Positions 20,594 through 28,835 of a stretch of DNA of 30,760 nt are shown here, piece after piece. The notes under the pieces were generated by a model that did no database searches, was not told where the DNA came from, and saw nothing but the letters and a program-made list of their open reading frames with translations. This DNA is from HO2-45-11b sp964450915. Its GTDB lineage: Bacteria > Patescibacteriota > Andersenbacteria > UBA10190. The position numbers and the translations under genes were made by a program. Position 1 is the first letter of the stretch, and each line of letters opens with the position of its first letter. The stretch spans positions 1 to 30,760 of the forward strand of contig CAYVFG010000011.1 of NCBI GenBank assembly GCA_964450915.1, read 5' to 3'.

Positions 20594-20611
20594 TTACCTT
20601 TTCATAATCCT

Positions 20612-20884
20612 ATGGCACATAAGAAAGCCGCCGGATCTACACAGCTCGGTCGAGATTCAGAATCAAAACGACTGGGCGTGAAAATCTACGGTGGGCAACC
20701 CGTTGAACCGGGACAAATCATTATCCGTCAGCGCGGTACAAAATACCGACCAGGTATTAACGTACGCCGAGGTGAAGACGATACGCTCTACGCAGCAGTT
20801 GCTGGTACCGTAAAGTTTGCAAAGAAAAAGACAATGCGTTTCAACGGTCAGTTGAAACCCGCAATGTTCGTCCACGTACAATAA
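20612..20884 (+). CDS. rpmA: Ribosomal protein bL27
   Basis: 90 aa, full length. MAHKKAAGSTQLGRDSESKRLGVK is the canonical N terminus that reaches the peptidyl-transferase centre, followed by GTKYRPGINVRRGEDDTLYA and GTVKFAKKK. There is no cleavable N-terminal extension of the Firmicutes kind. It is usually paired with rplU, which is not in this window. It follows the methyltransferase by 18 nt and ends at a terminator. Confidence 0.97.
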   Translation: MAHKKAAGSTQLGRDSESKRLGVKIYGGQPVEPGQIIIRQRGTKYRPGINVRRGEDDTLYAAVAGTVKFAKKKTMRFNGQLKPAMFVHVQ

Positions 20885-20903
20885 AATTTGTTTGGTGAAA
20901 TAT

Positions 20904-20929
20904 AAAAGCCCCTCTCGAGGGGCCTTTTG
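20904..20929. terminator. Bidirectional terminator after rpmA
   Basis: GCCCCTC/GAGGGGC stem with A-rich and T-rich flanks. It serves rpmA and the convergent methyltransferase gene. Confidence 0.85.
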
Positions 20930-20930
20930 T

Positions 20931-21641
20931 TTACTTTCGAAATCTCAAAAATGTAGCTAACGGAATATTTCGAAATTCTTCCCCAGCATTGTTCGCCTCT
21001 AAAAAATTCTCAACGGGCAATATATCTTTTCTATCAACAAGGAATAATCCCTCGTTTTGTGCAATAACTACATATACTTCAGGCTTACGAATAATATCCG
21101 TTATCACGCCATTCGGCCGTTTTGTAGAAACAATATACTCATCCTCGCCCACATTATCAATATTCATCTCATATCCATGTCGCTCCATACGAGCATATTC
21201 AAAGTCTGGGATAATCAAAAAGAACTCACCGTTTTCTCGCAATAACTCTGCAATCTTTTTCATTGCCTCATCAAGGTCGGCAATATGAACCATCACATGA
21301 ATTGATGTTACGACATCGAATACTTCTTTTGTTGAAAAACCCTCAAGCGTGGTGCAAATGGTCGTAAATTCTGGATGATGCTCATTTGCAAGATCAACGT
21401 TTTTCTGGGACGGTTCTATACCTAGCACTGATCGAGCCCCAGCATTATGCATTTCCTCAAGCAGCCATCCAGCACCAGACCCAATATCCAGAACATCTTT
21501 GTTCTCAAAAAATGACGGATCAGAAAGAATATAGCTTCCAAACAGCTTTGTTCGGGGGGAATCCGAAAGCCCGTTAAGTGCCCAATTCAAATTGTCGTAC
21601 TGAGAAGGGTCGGTTGCCTTCGAAAGCAAAGACTCGCCCAT
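20931..21641 (-). CDS. SAM-dependent class I methyltransferase, substrate unknown
   Basis: 236 aa. Motif I is VLDIGSGAGWLLEEM (about residues 50-64), motif II GIEPS, and the post-I block VFDVVTSIHVMVHIADLDEAMKKIAELLRENGEFFLIIPD matches UbiE/Methyltransf_11 enzymes. The C-terminal part (NGVITDIIRKPEVYVVIAQNEGLFLVDRKDI) resembles that of small-molecule methyltransferases. The substrate cannot be told from sequence. It begins 3 nt after the yjbQ stop with AAGGGG upstream and is probably co-transcribed with yjbQ. Confidence 0.85.
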   Translation of the reverse strand: MGESLLSKATDPSQYDNLNWALNGLSDSPRTKLFGSYILSDPSFFENKDVLDIGSGAGWLLEEMHNAGARSVLGIEPSQKNVDLANEHHPEFTTICTTLEGFSTKEVFDVVTSIHVMVHIADLDEAMKKIAELLRENGEFFLIIPDFEYARMERHGYEMNIDNVGEDEYIVSTKRPNGVITDIIRKPEVYVVIAQNEGLFLVDRKDILPVENFLEANNAGEEFRNIPLATFLRFRK

Positions 21642-21644
21642 ACA

Positions 21645-22169
21645 TTATACCCCTTGAACCAAGAAGGATACCGTTCGCTCTCGATCGTGATCAAGCTCTA
21701 CAAGCATTAATTCTTGCCACTTTCCTTTAAGCCATTTTCCTTCACTCACGATAAGCGTAATGGATGGATGAATCATTAATGCATGAGCATGCGCATGGCC
21801 ATTAATACATTCCTGAATTACTCCGTTTTCATCCGGTTCGCATAAATGCGTATTTCGCTTGCCCCCTTCGTTCCTTACATCCGCGATATCGTTATGGCCG
21901 TACTCATCCATCGGACTAGCAAATGCGTCCAGTACTTTTCGAATATCAGATTCGTACCCCAATTCTTCCGATGGCCCGATTAAGTTTTTTTCGTTTTCGT
22001 TCACCCACAAGCCGGCCGTCGTATGGTGAGTTTGAATCGTAATAGTTCCCGTCGTTACTCCCGATTTCTCGATGGCCTTTTGAACATCTTCGGTGATTGT
22101 AATAAACTGCGCCCGATATTTTGTTTGAAAAGTGTTTGTTTCAAGGTGCGATATGTATTGGGTGTTCAT
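21645..22169 (-). CDS. yjbQ: YjbQ/UPF0047 family protein
   Basis: 174 aa. Diagnostic segments: IQTHHTTAGLWVNENE, the DEYGHNDIADVRNEGG insert, INGHAHAHALMIHPSITLIV and WQELMLVELDHDRERTVSF. The conserved His and Asp residues are those that bind metal/ligand in the UPF0047 fold. Members complement thiamine-phosphate synthase weakly, but their true role is unknown. The gene starts 7 nt after a TACAAT box (-35 TTGCGT, 16 nt spacer), so it is probably leaderless. Its promoter overlaps that of the divergent pseudouridine synthase. Confidence 0.92.
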   Translation of the reverse strand: MNTQYISHLETNTFQTKYRAQFITITEDVQKAIEKSGVTTGTITIQTHHTTAGLWVNENEKNLIGPSEELGYESDIRKVLDAFASPMDEYGHNDIADVRNEGGKRNTHLCEPDENGVIQECINGHAHAHALMIHPSITLIVSEGKWLKGKWQELMLVELDHDRERTVSFLVQGV

Positions 22170-22176
22170 AGGCAGA

Positions 22177-22217
22177 ATTGTACCCCAATTGCTTTCCTAC
22201 GCAATGCACCGCATACT
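22177..22217. promoter_or_regulatory. Overlapping divergent promoters of yjbQ and the pseudouridine synthase
   Basis: Minus: TTGCGT (22199-22204), 16 nt, TACAAT (22177-22182), 7 nt before the yjbQ ATG. Plus: TTGCTT (22189-22194), 17 nt, CATACT (22212-22217), 7 nt before ATG 22225. The two overlap, so they probably compete. Confidence 0.45.
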
Positions 22218-22224
22218 GCCACAT

Positions 22225-22911
22225 ATGTTCGTACAAAAGTACTTAGTAGAGCAAGGTACCTGTTCTCGCAAAGAAGCCGAGGCCTTTTTAAAGGCGGGGC
22301 TTATTTTCGTAAACGGCAAAAAGGCTCGCCCGGGCGTCCCACTCAATAAAACAGACATTATTACGCTCGACCCTTCTATTGAGCGGCAGCTGAAAACAAA
22401 GCAGACTATCGCCATTTATAAGCCTCGCGGAGTAGTATGCTCCATTGGTTCCGATACCGGCCCTACTATTCAATCTGTCTTCCCGCGCTACAAGCATTTA
22501 AATATTGTCGGCCGGTTAGACAAAGACAGCGAGGGCCTTCTTCTGCTTTCCAATGACGGATTAATTACGAAAGCCGTAACGGGCGAAGAACACTCCGTAG
22601 ACAAGGAATATATTGTTGAAGTGCAGGAAAAGATAAATGAACAACGCATTTCTCAACTTACAAAACCGATGAAGTTAAAAGTAGGCACCACCAAGCCCGC
22701 AGAAGTGGAACTGATCGACTCGCATTCGTTTAAAATTATTTTACAGGAAGGCAAAAACCGACAGATCCGCCGCATGTGCGGGAAAATTCATCTTACCGTC
22801 GTCGCCCTCAAACGCATCCGCATCGGCGGCATCGAGCTTGGCGAAATGAAGCCCAAAGAAACCAGAAAGCTCACGAGCGAAGAAACGGCAGAATTGAAAA
22901 ACAGTAAATAA
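22225..22911 (+). CDS. RsuA/RluB-family pseudouridine synthase
   Basis: 228 aa from ATG 22225, which fits the usual S4-domain start (FVQKYLVEQGTCSRKEAEAFLKAGLIFVNG); ATG 22204 is an in-frame alternative. After the S4 RNA-binding domain comes the catalytic domain: IYKPRGVVCS, GRLDKDSEGLLLLSNDG with the catalytic Asp, DKEYIVEV, and EGKNRQIRRMC (motif III). It isomerises a uridine in rRNA; RluB, RluE, RluF and RsuA specificities cannot be separated here. The C terminus is rich in Lys and Glu. Confidence 0.92.
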   Translation: MFVQKYLVEQGTCSRKEAEAFLKAGLIFVNGKKARPGVPLNKTDIITLDPSIERQLKTKQTIAIYKPRGVVCSIGSDTGPTIQSVFPRYKHLNIVGRLDKDSEGLLLLSNDGLITKAVTGEEHSVDKEYIVEVQEKINEQRISQLTKPMKLKVGTTKPAEVELIDSHSFKIILQEGKNRQIRRMCGKIHLTVVALKRIRIGGIELGEMKPKETRKLTSEETAELKNSK

Positions 22912-22946
22912 AAATCTCTGCAAGATCGTAATGATCAGGCAGAGAT
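22905..22946 (-). terminator. Terminator of the peptidoglycan-binding protein gene
   Basis: ATCTCTGC/GCAGAGAT stem with an inner GATC/GATC stem. On the minus strand it is followed by TTTTTATTT. On the + strand there is no T run. Confidence 0.75.
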
Positions 22947-22978
22947 GAGATTGTTCGCAAATAGTGGTGCGAAGTTCG

Positions 22979-23290
22979 TTACGGGATAACGGCCATCGTT
23001 TCACCTTCGAACGCATCTGCGGGAATCGCATTCACGTTAATCCGATGCCATTCGAGAAATACCTTCCGCGTGGCCGGCCCGAAATTCCCGTCAACATCCG
23101 CGCCGTTGAATCCCACAGCGTCTTGAAACAGCCGAACTCCTTTTGCTGTTTCCTCGCCGTAGTCTCCGTCGGGAATGATCGCCACGGAATTGTATCCGCC
23201 CATAATCAAAAGCAACTGCAGCAGGCGGACTGCTGGGCCGCTCGACCCTTGGTTTAAAAACTCCGGGAAGAATAGCTGAGAGGAAGCCAC
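22979..23290 (-). CDS. Peptidoglycan-binding domain (PGB1-like) protein
   Basis: 103 aa from GTG 23290, chosen because AAGGAG lies 6 nt upstream; the frame extends to a GTG at 23326 inside the tRNA-like sequence. The pattern GSSGPAVRLLQLLLIMGGY, PDGDYGEETAKGVRLFQDAVGF, DVDGNFGPATRKVFLEW is the three-helix PG_binding_1 fold with its DGxxGxxT repeat. No signal peptide or catalytic domain is present, so it may be cytoplasmic, a phage-type endolysin remnant, or exported by another route. It is a single unit with a promoter at 23348-23376 and its own terminator. Confidence 0.75.
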   Translation of the reverse strand: MASSQLFFPEFLNQGSSGPAVRLLQLLLIMGGYNSVAIIPDGDYGEETAKGVRLFQDAVGFNGADVDGNFGPATRKVFLEWHRINVNAIPADAFEGETMAVIP

Positions 23291-23296
23291 AATTTG

Positions 23297-23340
23297 CTCC
23301 TTACGCAAGCGTTGAAAATGTACCACTGAGCTACGAGGCT
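23297..23340 (-). pseudogene. tRNA-like 5' fragment in the leader of the peptidoglycan-binding gene
   Basis: The minus strand (23340 downward) reads AGCCTCGTAGCTCAGTGGTA. TAGCTCAGTGGTA equals the U8-A9-D-arm consensus of many tRNAs, and seven bases precede it as an acceptor strand would. After it the D-stem partner GAGC is missing; only a degenerate anticodon-like part (GCTTGCGTAAGG) follows, with no T arm and no matching acceptor 3' strand. The promoter places the RNA start about at the tRNA 5' end. It looks like a broken tRNA gene whose promoter now drives a protein gene. Confidence 0.4.
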
Positions 23341-23347
23341 CGCGGAT

Positions 23348-23376
23348 ATAGTAAACAAAAATCGATTAAAAGTCAA
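23348..23376 (-). promoter_or_regulatory. Promoter upstream of the tRNA-like leader
   Basis: Minus strand TTGACT (23371-23376), 17 nt spacer, TACTAT (23348-23353). Predicted start near 23341. Confidence 0.65.
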
Positions 23377-23380
23377 CCCT

Positions 23381-24991
23381 TCACTTCCCTGCCGCTTTGA
23401 TGAACGCGTTAAAGAGCGGATGACCGCCTTGGGGTCTGGAAGTAAATTCCGGGTGGAATTGCACCGCAACAAAGAATGGATGGTCTGGAAGTTCAATTGT
23501 TTCTATTAATTTTTCGTCTGGAGTTGCGCCAGATAATACCAAGCCTGCCGTTTCTAATTGCTCTTTAAAGTCGTTATTAAATTCGTATCGATGACGATGA
23601 CGTTCGCGGATATTCGTTGATCCATATGCATCTGCAATTTTCGTCCCTTCTTTCAACACGCAATCCCAACCGCCCAATCGCATCGTTCCACCCTTATCGG
23701 TCACTGTTTTTTGCGAGTCCATAATATGGATGACGCAACTATCGGATTTTTCATCAAATTCTTGACTTGTTGCTTGCGGAATATTTGCAACGCTTCTCGC
23801 AAACTCAATAACGGCTAGCTGCATCCCTAAGCAAAGTCCGAGATACGGAATATTATTCTCTCGAGCATATTTTACCCCTAGAATTTTCCCTTCCGTTCCG
23901 CGCACGCCAAAGCCCCCAGGAACTACAATACCTTTTGCTTTTTTAAGTTCGGCGTATGCAGCCTCATCGTTCTGCTCCAATTTTTCCGCATCAATCCATA
24001 TCAGCTCAATATCGAACCCATTTACCCAGCATGCAGCCTTGAGAGCTTCCACCATACTTGCGTATGTGTCGAGCATGGTGATGTACTTGCCGACAACTGC
24101 AATAGGAAGCTTTGGCTTATCTTTCTTAATATTTTCTACCAGCTTTTCCCATCCATCATGAGCACGCGGCTTTACTTCAAGGCCAAGCTTTTTCATAATC
24201 ACTTCGTCCAGCTTGTGATTCTCCATAATCAGCGGAACCTCGTACACTGTTTTAACTGTTACGAGCGGTAAAATGGCTTCTTTTTCCACGTTTGTATATA
24301 ACGACATTTTTGCAATGTCAGCTTCGCCAATTTCATAATCCGTACGCGCAATCAATACATCCGGCTGAATCCCAATACTGCGTAATTCCCGCACACTATT
24401 TTGCGCTGGCTTTGTTTTCACTTCATCAGACGCTTTCAAATACGGCAAAAAGACCACATGTACATACAGCACGTTTTCCCGCCCTTCATCGAGCATCATC
24501 TGGCGGGCAGCTTCCAAGAAATGAAACCCTTCGTTATCCCCCACCGTGCCGCCGATTTCAACAATTTGCACATCGAAGTCGCCTGAAGCAGCAGATAGCC
24601 GAGCTCGGCGTTTTACCTCTTCTGTAACATGCGGAATAACTTGCACCGTTTTGCCTAAGTATTCCCCACGGCGCTCCCTATTAATGACTTCCTGATAAAT
24701 CTTCCCCGTCATTACTGAGGAATCCGCCGTAATATTTTGCTGCAAAAAGCGTTCGTAATGCCCCAAATCCAAATCTGCCTCTGCGCCGTCGTCAGTCACG
24801 AACACTTCCCCATGCTCTGCAGGATTTAACGTGCCGGCATCAACGTTAATATACTGATCGAACTTCTGCATGTTCACGGTGAGCCCGCGATCTTTGAGCA
24901 TGTTCCCGATAGATGCTGCAGTAATCCCCTTCCCTAACCCAGACAACACTCCGCCTGTTACGAAAATGTATTTTGTTTTTTTATTGCTCAT
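23381..24991 (-). CDS. pyrG: CTP synthase
   Basis: 536 aa, full length. It makes CTP from UTP with glutamine and ATP. The N-terminal amidoligase domain starts KYIFVTGGVLSGLGKGITAASIG (P-loop), followed by QKFDQYINVDAGTLNPAEHGEVFVTDDGAEADLDLGHYERF. The C-terminal glutamine amidotransferase has PGGFGVRG, the nucleophile Cys in LGLCLGMQ and the His/Glu pair in FHPEFTSRP. It overlaps the end of rplI by 11 nt and is the last gene of the aspS-ctpA-rplI-pyrG unit. Confidence 0.98.
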   Translation of the reverse strand: MSNKKTKYIFVTGGVLSGLGKGITAASIGNMLKDRGLTVNMQKFDQYINVDAGTLNPAEHGEVFVTDDGAEADLDLGHYERFLQQNITADSSVMTGKIYQEVINRERRGEYLGKTVQVIPHVTEEVKRRARLSAASGDFDVQIVEIGGTVGDNEGFHFLEAARQMMLDEGRENVLYVHVVFLPYLKASDEVKTKPAQNSVRELRSIGIQPDVLIARTDYEIGEADIAKMSLYTNVEKEAILPLVTVKTVYEVPLIMENHKLDEVIMKKLGLEVKPRAHDGWEKLVENIKKDKPKLPIAVVGKYITMLDTYASMVEALKAACWVNGFDIELIWIDAEKLEQNDEAAYAELKKAKGIVVPGGFGVRGTEGKILGVKYARENNIPYLGLCLGMQLAVIEFARSVANIPQATSQEFDEKSDSCVIHIMDSQKTVTDKGGTMRLGGWDCVLKEGTKIADAYGSTNIRERHRHRYEFNNDFKEQLETAGLVLSGATPDEKLIETIELPDHPFFVAVQFHPEFTSRPQGGHPLFNAFIKAAGK

Positions 24992-25448
24992 CTTTTTTTG
25001 TTACAACAATAATCATGTGAAATTCTACACCCTGTGGCAACGAAACTGAAATCGGAAACGAACCTAACGACTTGATTGGAAATATTCCAGAAATTTTCTT
25101 CGCGGGAATATCTATATGAGATTCTTTTTTCAGTAAGTCAGAAATAGTCTTCGACGTAATACTGCCGTATGGCTCATTTTCTTCGTTCACAGATACAGAA
25201 ATTACTAATTCTGTATTTTCCATTTTTTCCGCAATCGCCTGCGTTGCCAGCAGCTCTTCTTCTGCCTTTTTTCGCTTTGCCGCGTCCTTGCTTTCTTTTT
25301 CTGTTTTTACCTGTTTAGTTGCAAGCGCAGCCTTCCCTTGCGGGAACAAGGCATTGCGGGCATACGCTTCTGCTACCCCTACAATATCGCCCGCTCTTCC
25401 GAGCTGCGAGATATCTTCTAATAGAATCACTGAGAGTTGTTTTGCCAT
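24981..25448 (-). CDS. rplI: Ribosomal protein bL9
   Basis: 155 aa. The N-terminal domain is typical: VILLEDISQLGRAGDIVGVAEAYARNALFPQGKA. A charged connecting helix follows (KTEKESKDAAKRKKAEEELL), then the C-terminal domain (ENEPYGSITSKTISDLLKKE...IPAKKI). It starts 4 nt after the ctpA stop and overlaps pyrG by 11 nt. It is separate from the usual rpsF-ssb-rpsR neighbourhood. Confidence 0.96.
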   Translation of the reverse strand: MAKQLSVILLEDISQLGRAGDIVGVAEAYARNALFPQGKAALATKQVKTEKESKDAAKRKKAEEELLATQAIAEKMENTELVISVSVNEENEPYGSITSKTISDLLKKESHIDIPAKKISGIFPIKSLGSFPISVSLPQGVEFHMIIVVTKKDEQ

Positions 25449-25452
25449 ACAA

Positions 25453-26619
25453 TTATTTTATTTGAGAATATGCTTTTTCCAATTGCTCGTCCGTCTTTGT
25501 ATTCACGTCGTCTGCTACTGCAATAGTCGGCTTAATGCCCTCTTTATCAATAGATGATCCGTTCGGCGTATACCATTTTGCAATTGTTACTTTCAAGCTG
25601 GATCCATCCGCCATATCCAATACCTCTTGCACAGATCCTTTTCCGAATGACTGATCGCCAACGATAGGGGCCGTAATATCGTCCCGCAATGCTCCTGCTA
25701 AAATTTCTGACGCAGACGCGCTTCCGTGATTGATAAGCACTACTACCGGTACGCCTTTAAGAATTCCGCCTCCGCTGGCCTTGTGCGTCGTTTCCGCCTT
25801 CCCACGCTCGCTTACCACAAGAGAACCGGGCTGCAAGAATTGCGACGCGATCTGCACTGCAGAATCTAGGTATCCTCCCGGATTATCTCGTAAATCCAAT
25901 ACCACTCCGCGAACTTTTTGCTTCTGAACTTGCTTTGCGATATCTGCAAATTGGGACGCAGTATTATTGTCGAAACTTGCCAGAGAAATATGCGCAATAT
26001 TATTCACCACTTCAAGCTTTACGCTCGGCACTGCGATATCATCGCGAACAACGGAAATGTCTTTTGGAGCAGACTCTCCCTTATGCACAACAGACAATAC
26101 AACAGCCTGCCCCTTCGGCCCGCGAATTTCTTGCACCACATCATCAAGCGACATGTCCTGAGTAATATTCTTCTTATCTACGGCAACGATAATATCCTCA
26201 GATTTTATGCCAGCCTTCTGCGCCGGAGAACCTTCCAATGGAGCAATTACCACAACCAGCCCATTCTTAATTCCCATTTCTGCTCCGATTCCCGAAAAGC
26301 TTCCGCTCAATGTTTCTTTTAACTGCTTCGCCTGGTCCGGATCAAAAAATGTAGTATACGGATCTCCAGCTGCGTGCACCATCCCCGCCACTGCGCCGTA
26401 ATCCAGCTTCTTATCATCAATAGTTCCGATAAAATTGTCGTGCAGGCTTTTCCAGACATCAGAAAAAAGCGCCGTTGTTTGATGGTTAGATGCGCTCGAA
26501 GTTGCTGCAGGCGAAACGGACAATTGGGACGGCAATGGAAAGCCGTGGCGCTGACCGATCATGTATCCCACAAGGGTAGCTACGACGATCAGTGCTATGG
26601 TCTGCGATTTATTCATCAT
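25453..26619 (-). CDS. ctpA: S41 family C-terminal processing peptidase (CtpA-like)
   Basis: 388 aa from ATG 26619, just after the aspS stop; an overlapping ATG at 26634 is the alternative. A membrane anchor (IALIVVATLVGYMIG) leads to an extracytoplasmic part. The PDZ domain spans about residues 90-180 (FSGIGAEMGIKNGLVVVIAPLEGSPAQKAGIKSEDIIVAVD). The S41 core has LRDNPGGYLDSAVQIA, the catalytic Ser in GSASASEILAGAL and the catalytic Lys in FGKGSVQ. It trims the C termini of exported proteins or cell-wall enzymes. The end is shorter than in E. coli Prc, as usual for CtpA. Confidence 0.93.
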   Translation of the reverse strand: MMNKSQTIALIVVATLVGYMIGQRHGFPLPSQLSVSPAATSSASNHQTTALFSDVWKSLHDNFIGTIDDKKLDYGAVAGMVHAAGDPYTTFFDPDQAKQLKETLSGSFSGIGAEMGIKNGLVVVIAPLEGSPAQKAGIKSEDIIVAVDKKNITQDMSLDDVVQEIRGPKGQAVVLSVVHKGESAPKDISVVRDDIAVPSVKLEVVNNIAHISLASFDNNTASQFADIAKQVQKQKVRGVVLDLRDNPGGYLDSAVQIASQFLQPGSLVVSERGKAETTHKASGGGILKGVPVVVLINHGSASASEILAGALRDDITAPIVGDQSFGKGSVQEVLDMADGSSLKVTIAKWYTPNGSSIDKEGIKPTIAVADDVNTKTDEQLEKAYSQIK

Positions 26620-26620
26620 C

Positions 26621-28408
26621 TTATTCTTCCACATCTAGCTTGATATGCAAATCGCGAAGCAGCTTTGCATCAACCGGAGCCGGCGACGCCATCATCATAT
26701 CTTGGCCGCGGCCATTTTTCGGGAACGCGTAAATATCCCGAATACTCGGAACGTCCATCAGAACCATCAAGAGCCTGTCGATTCCCGGAGCAAATCCTCC
26801 ATGCGGCGGAGCACCATACGAAAACGCGCGAATCATACCGCCAAACTTTGCGTCTGTTTCTTCTTTTGAATACCCCGCTATTGCGAATGCTTTATATAAC
26901 GTATCGATTTTGTGATTTCGGATTGCACCGGAGCTGATTTCGTATCCGTTGACTACTAAATCATATTGGTATGCGACAATATCTTCCGGGTTCGTATGCT
27001 CCAGCGCCTCCATCCCTCCTTGCGGCATTGAAAACGGATTGTGAGAGAATTCTATTTCTCCTGTTTCCGTATTCTTCTCATACATTGGGAAATCAATCAC
27101 CCAGCACCATGCCAGCTGGTGTTTGAGCGCATCAGCGTCAAGCACGCCGAGCATGTTCGCGCTTGCCTTTCGAACATCACCCAATGCTTTACATACCGGT
27201 AACCACTCCCCTGCTCCAAAGAAAAGCATATCGCCTGCTTGCCCGCCTGATGCTTTTATAATTTCGCTAACTAGTTCTGCATCTATAAATTTTGCTATGG
27301 GCGAATCAACGCCTTCTGCCGTAACTTTTGCGTACGCAAGGCCGCCTAGTCCGTGCACTTTTGCAAGTTCCGTAAGCTCATCAATCTGGCTTCGCGTAAA
27401 CGTGGCACCCCCTTCTGCGCGCAGCACATGCACGACTTCTGACTTTGCAAATACATTGAAACCTGATTTTTTTGCGATACCCGTAACATCTGTAATAAAA
27501 AAGTCGTAGCGAATATCCGGCTTATCTACTCCGAACTTGTTCATCGCTTCCTTCCAAGTAAATCGCGGGAACGTTTCGTCTTTTAATTTCTTTCCGGAAA
27601 AATCAGACAAGTGCTTCATTAATTCCTCCCCTAGCTGCAACACGTCTTCTTGCTCAATAAAGCTCATCTCAACGTCGATCTGGTAGAAGTCTCCAGCGTG
27701 GCGATCCGCGCGCGGATCCTCATCTCGAAAACATGGCGCAATTTGGAAATACTTATCCAGTCCTCCGACCATTAAAAGCTGCTTATATTGTTGCGGAGCT
27801 TGCGGCAGCGCATAAAATGTTCCCGGGTGTAAGCGAGATGGAACCAAAAAATCTCGCGCACCTTCCGGTGACGAGTTTGCAAGAATGGGCGTCTGCACTT
27901 CCGTAAACCCGTGGCCGATCATGAACGTGCGAACTTCCTGAATAAATTCCCCGCGAACGCGAAGCATGTTTTGCATCTTCGCCGTGCGCAAATCCAAGAA
28001 GCGATACGTAAGCCGCATGTCTTCATTCACCGTCTCATCTCCTAATACGAACGGCAACGCTTGGGATGCGCTCTCAAGTCGAATGTCCGTTACTTCAATT
28101 TCTATTTTCCCTAACTCGCCCAATGCATCATTTACCATTTCAGTAGGACGCATGCGCACAATGCCAGAAACAGTAACTACAAATTCATCTCGAAGCGTTT
28201 CAGCTATCTGCCATGCCTGCTTGTTCTGCTCAGGATTACACGTAACTTGAACAACTCCCGTCTTGTCTCGAATATCCAAAAAGATTAATCCCCCGTGATC
28301 GCGGCGCGTTGCCACCCATCCGGATATGCGAACATCCTTGCCATCTAATGAAGATGCCAAGTCGCCGATCATGTGCGTTCTATATGTTGTATTGAGGTTG
28401 GATTTCAC
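26621..28408 (-). CDS. aspS: Aspartyl-tRNA synthetase, bacterial type
   Basis: 595 aa, class II synthetase. The N-terminal OB-fold anticodon domain includes ISGWVATRRDHGGLIFLDIRD. Motif 1 is around EFIQEVRTFMIGHGFTEVQTPILANSSPEGARDFLV, motif 2 is FQIAPCFRDEDPRADRHAGDFYQIDVEMSF, the GAD insertion domain follows, and motif 3 is GFAPGIDRLLMVL. The GAD insert shows the bacterial type. The start codon is GTG at 28408, placed 6 nt after a TATGAT box, so leaderless initiation on GTG is implied unless the RNA comes from the upstream promoter at 28836-28863. Confidence 0.97.
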   Translation of the reverse strand: MKSNLNTTYRTHMIGDLASSLDGKDVRISGWVATRRDHGGLIFLDIRDKTGVVQVTCNPEQNKQAWQIAETLRDEFVVTVSGIVRMRPTEMVNDALGELGKIEIEVTDIRLESASQALPFVLGDETVNEDMRLTYRFLDLRTAKMQNMLRVRGEFIQEVRTFMIGHGFTEVQTPILANSSPEGARDFLVPSRLHPGTFYALPQAPQQYKQLLMVGGLDKYFQIAPCFRDEDPRADRHAGDFYQIDVEMSFIEQEDVLQLGEELMKHLSDFSGKKLKDETFPRFTWKEAMNKFGVDKPDIRYDFFITDVTGIAKKSGFNVFAKSEVVHVLRAEGGATFTRSQIDELTELAKVHGLGGLAYAKVTAEGVDSPIAKFIDAELVSEIIKASGGQAGDMLFFGAGEWLPVCKALGDVRKASANMLGVLDADALKHQLAWCWVIDFPMYEKNTETGEIEFSHNPFSMPQGGMEALEHTNPEDIVAYQYDLVVNGYEISSGAIRNHKIDTLYKAFAIAGYSKEETDAKFGGMIRAFSYGAPPHGGFAPGIDRLLMVLMDVPSIRDIYAFPKNGRGQDMMMASPAPVDAKLLRDLHIKLDVEE

Positions 28409-28414
28409 GTTCTT

Positions 28415-28443
28415 ATCATACGTGTTCCCCTAGAAGACTACAA
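28415..28443 (-). promoter_or_regulatory. Proximal promoter of aspS
   Basis: Minus strand TTGTAG (28438-28443), 17 nt, TATGAT (28415-28420). The GTG start follows after 6 nt. Confidence 0.5.
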
Positions 28444-28829
28444 ACAATGTTGTCATTATTTGCACTCTCCCAGGGTTGTCCACCTTCGCTAGAAGCTTAG
28501 GCGAGACAAGTCGTATGCCTGGGATGCACCCCGCTCCTTCAAACGGGGTTTGGAAAAGAAAGATCACTGCGTGCTCGTAAGCGCGCATTGGCTAAAATCC
28601 ATAAGATTCTAATCAATAGGCACGACAAGGCAACCTACTATCGTACGCAATGGAGCGCAGTTTTGCAAGAGCTGAAATGGAAAAAGCAACTCAATGGCAA
28701 GGAGTTTAGAAGTCATGAAACCAGGTGGCATCCACAACCGCCTTTTTGCTCAAGAGCGCGAAAGCCGAAACTCTCATCGCCTATATCGCGCAAAGCCCCT
28801 CCTAACCATAGAACTGCTTTTTCAACGAA
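28444..28829 (-). ncRNA. Candidate structured leader or non-coding RNA upstream of aspS
   Basis: A near-perfect minus-strand promoter fires into about 385 nt with no long minus-strand ORF. Several nested helices can be drawn: CCCAGG/CCTGGG (28470-28522) enclosing TTGTC/GACAA and TCGC/GCGA; ACCCCG/CGGGGT (28528-28548); GCGCGAA/TTGCGCG with an internal GAGAG/CTCTT alternative (about 28755-28795). I could not match it to tmRNA, RNase P, SRP or 6S RNA, or to a complete T-box. Possible + strand ORFs here lack start signals. Confidence 0.4.
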
Positions 28830-28835
28830 CTAACC

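Noticed and set aside
28477..28492. GGTGGA on the minus strand as a T-box element before aspS
   Set aside because: Only a short part of the AGGGTGGNACCGCG consensus is present and no complete antiterminator or specifier loop could be placed.
28501..28833. Plus-strand open frame encoding a Lys/Arg-rich helical segment
   Set aside because: No ATG or supported start, no promoter on this strand, and it competes with a strong minus-strand promoter and structured region.
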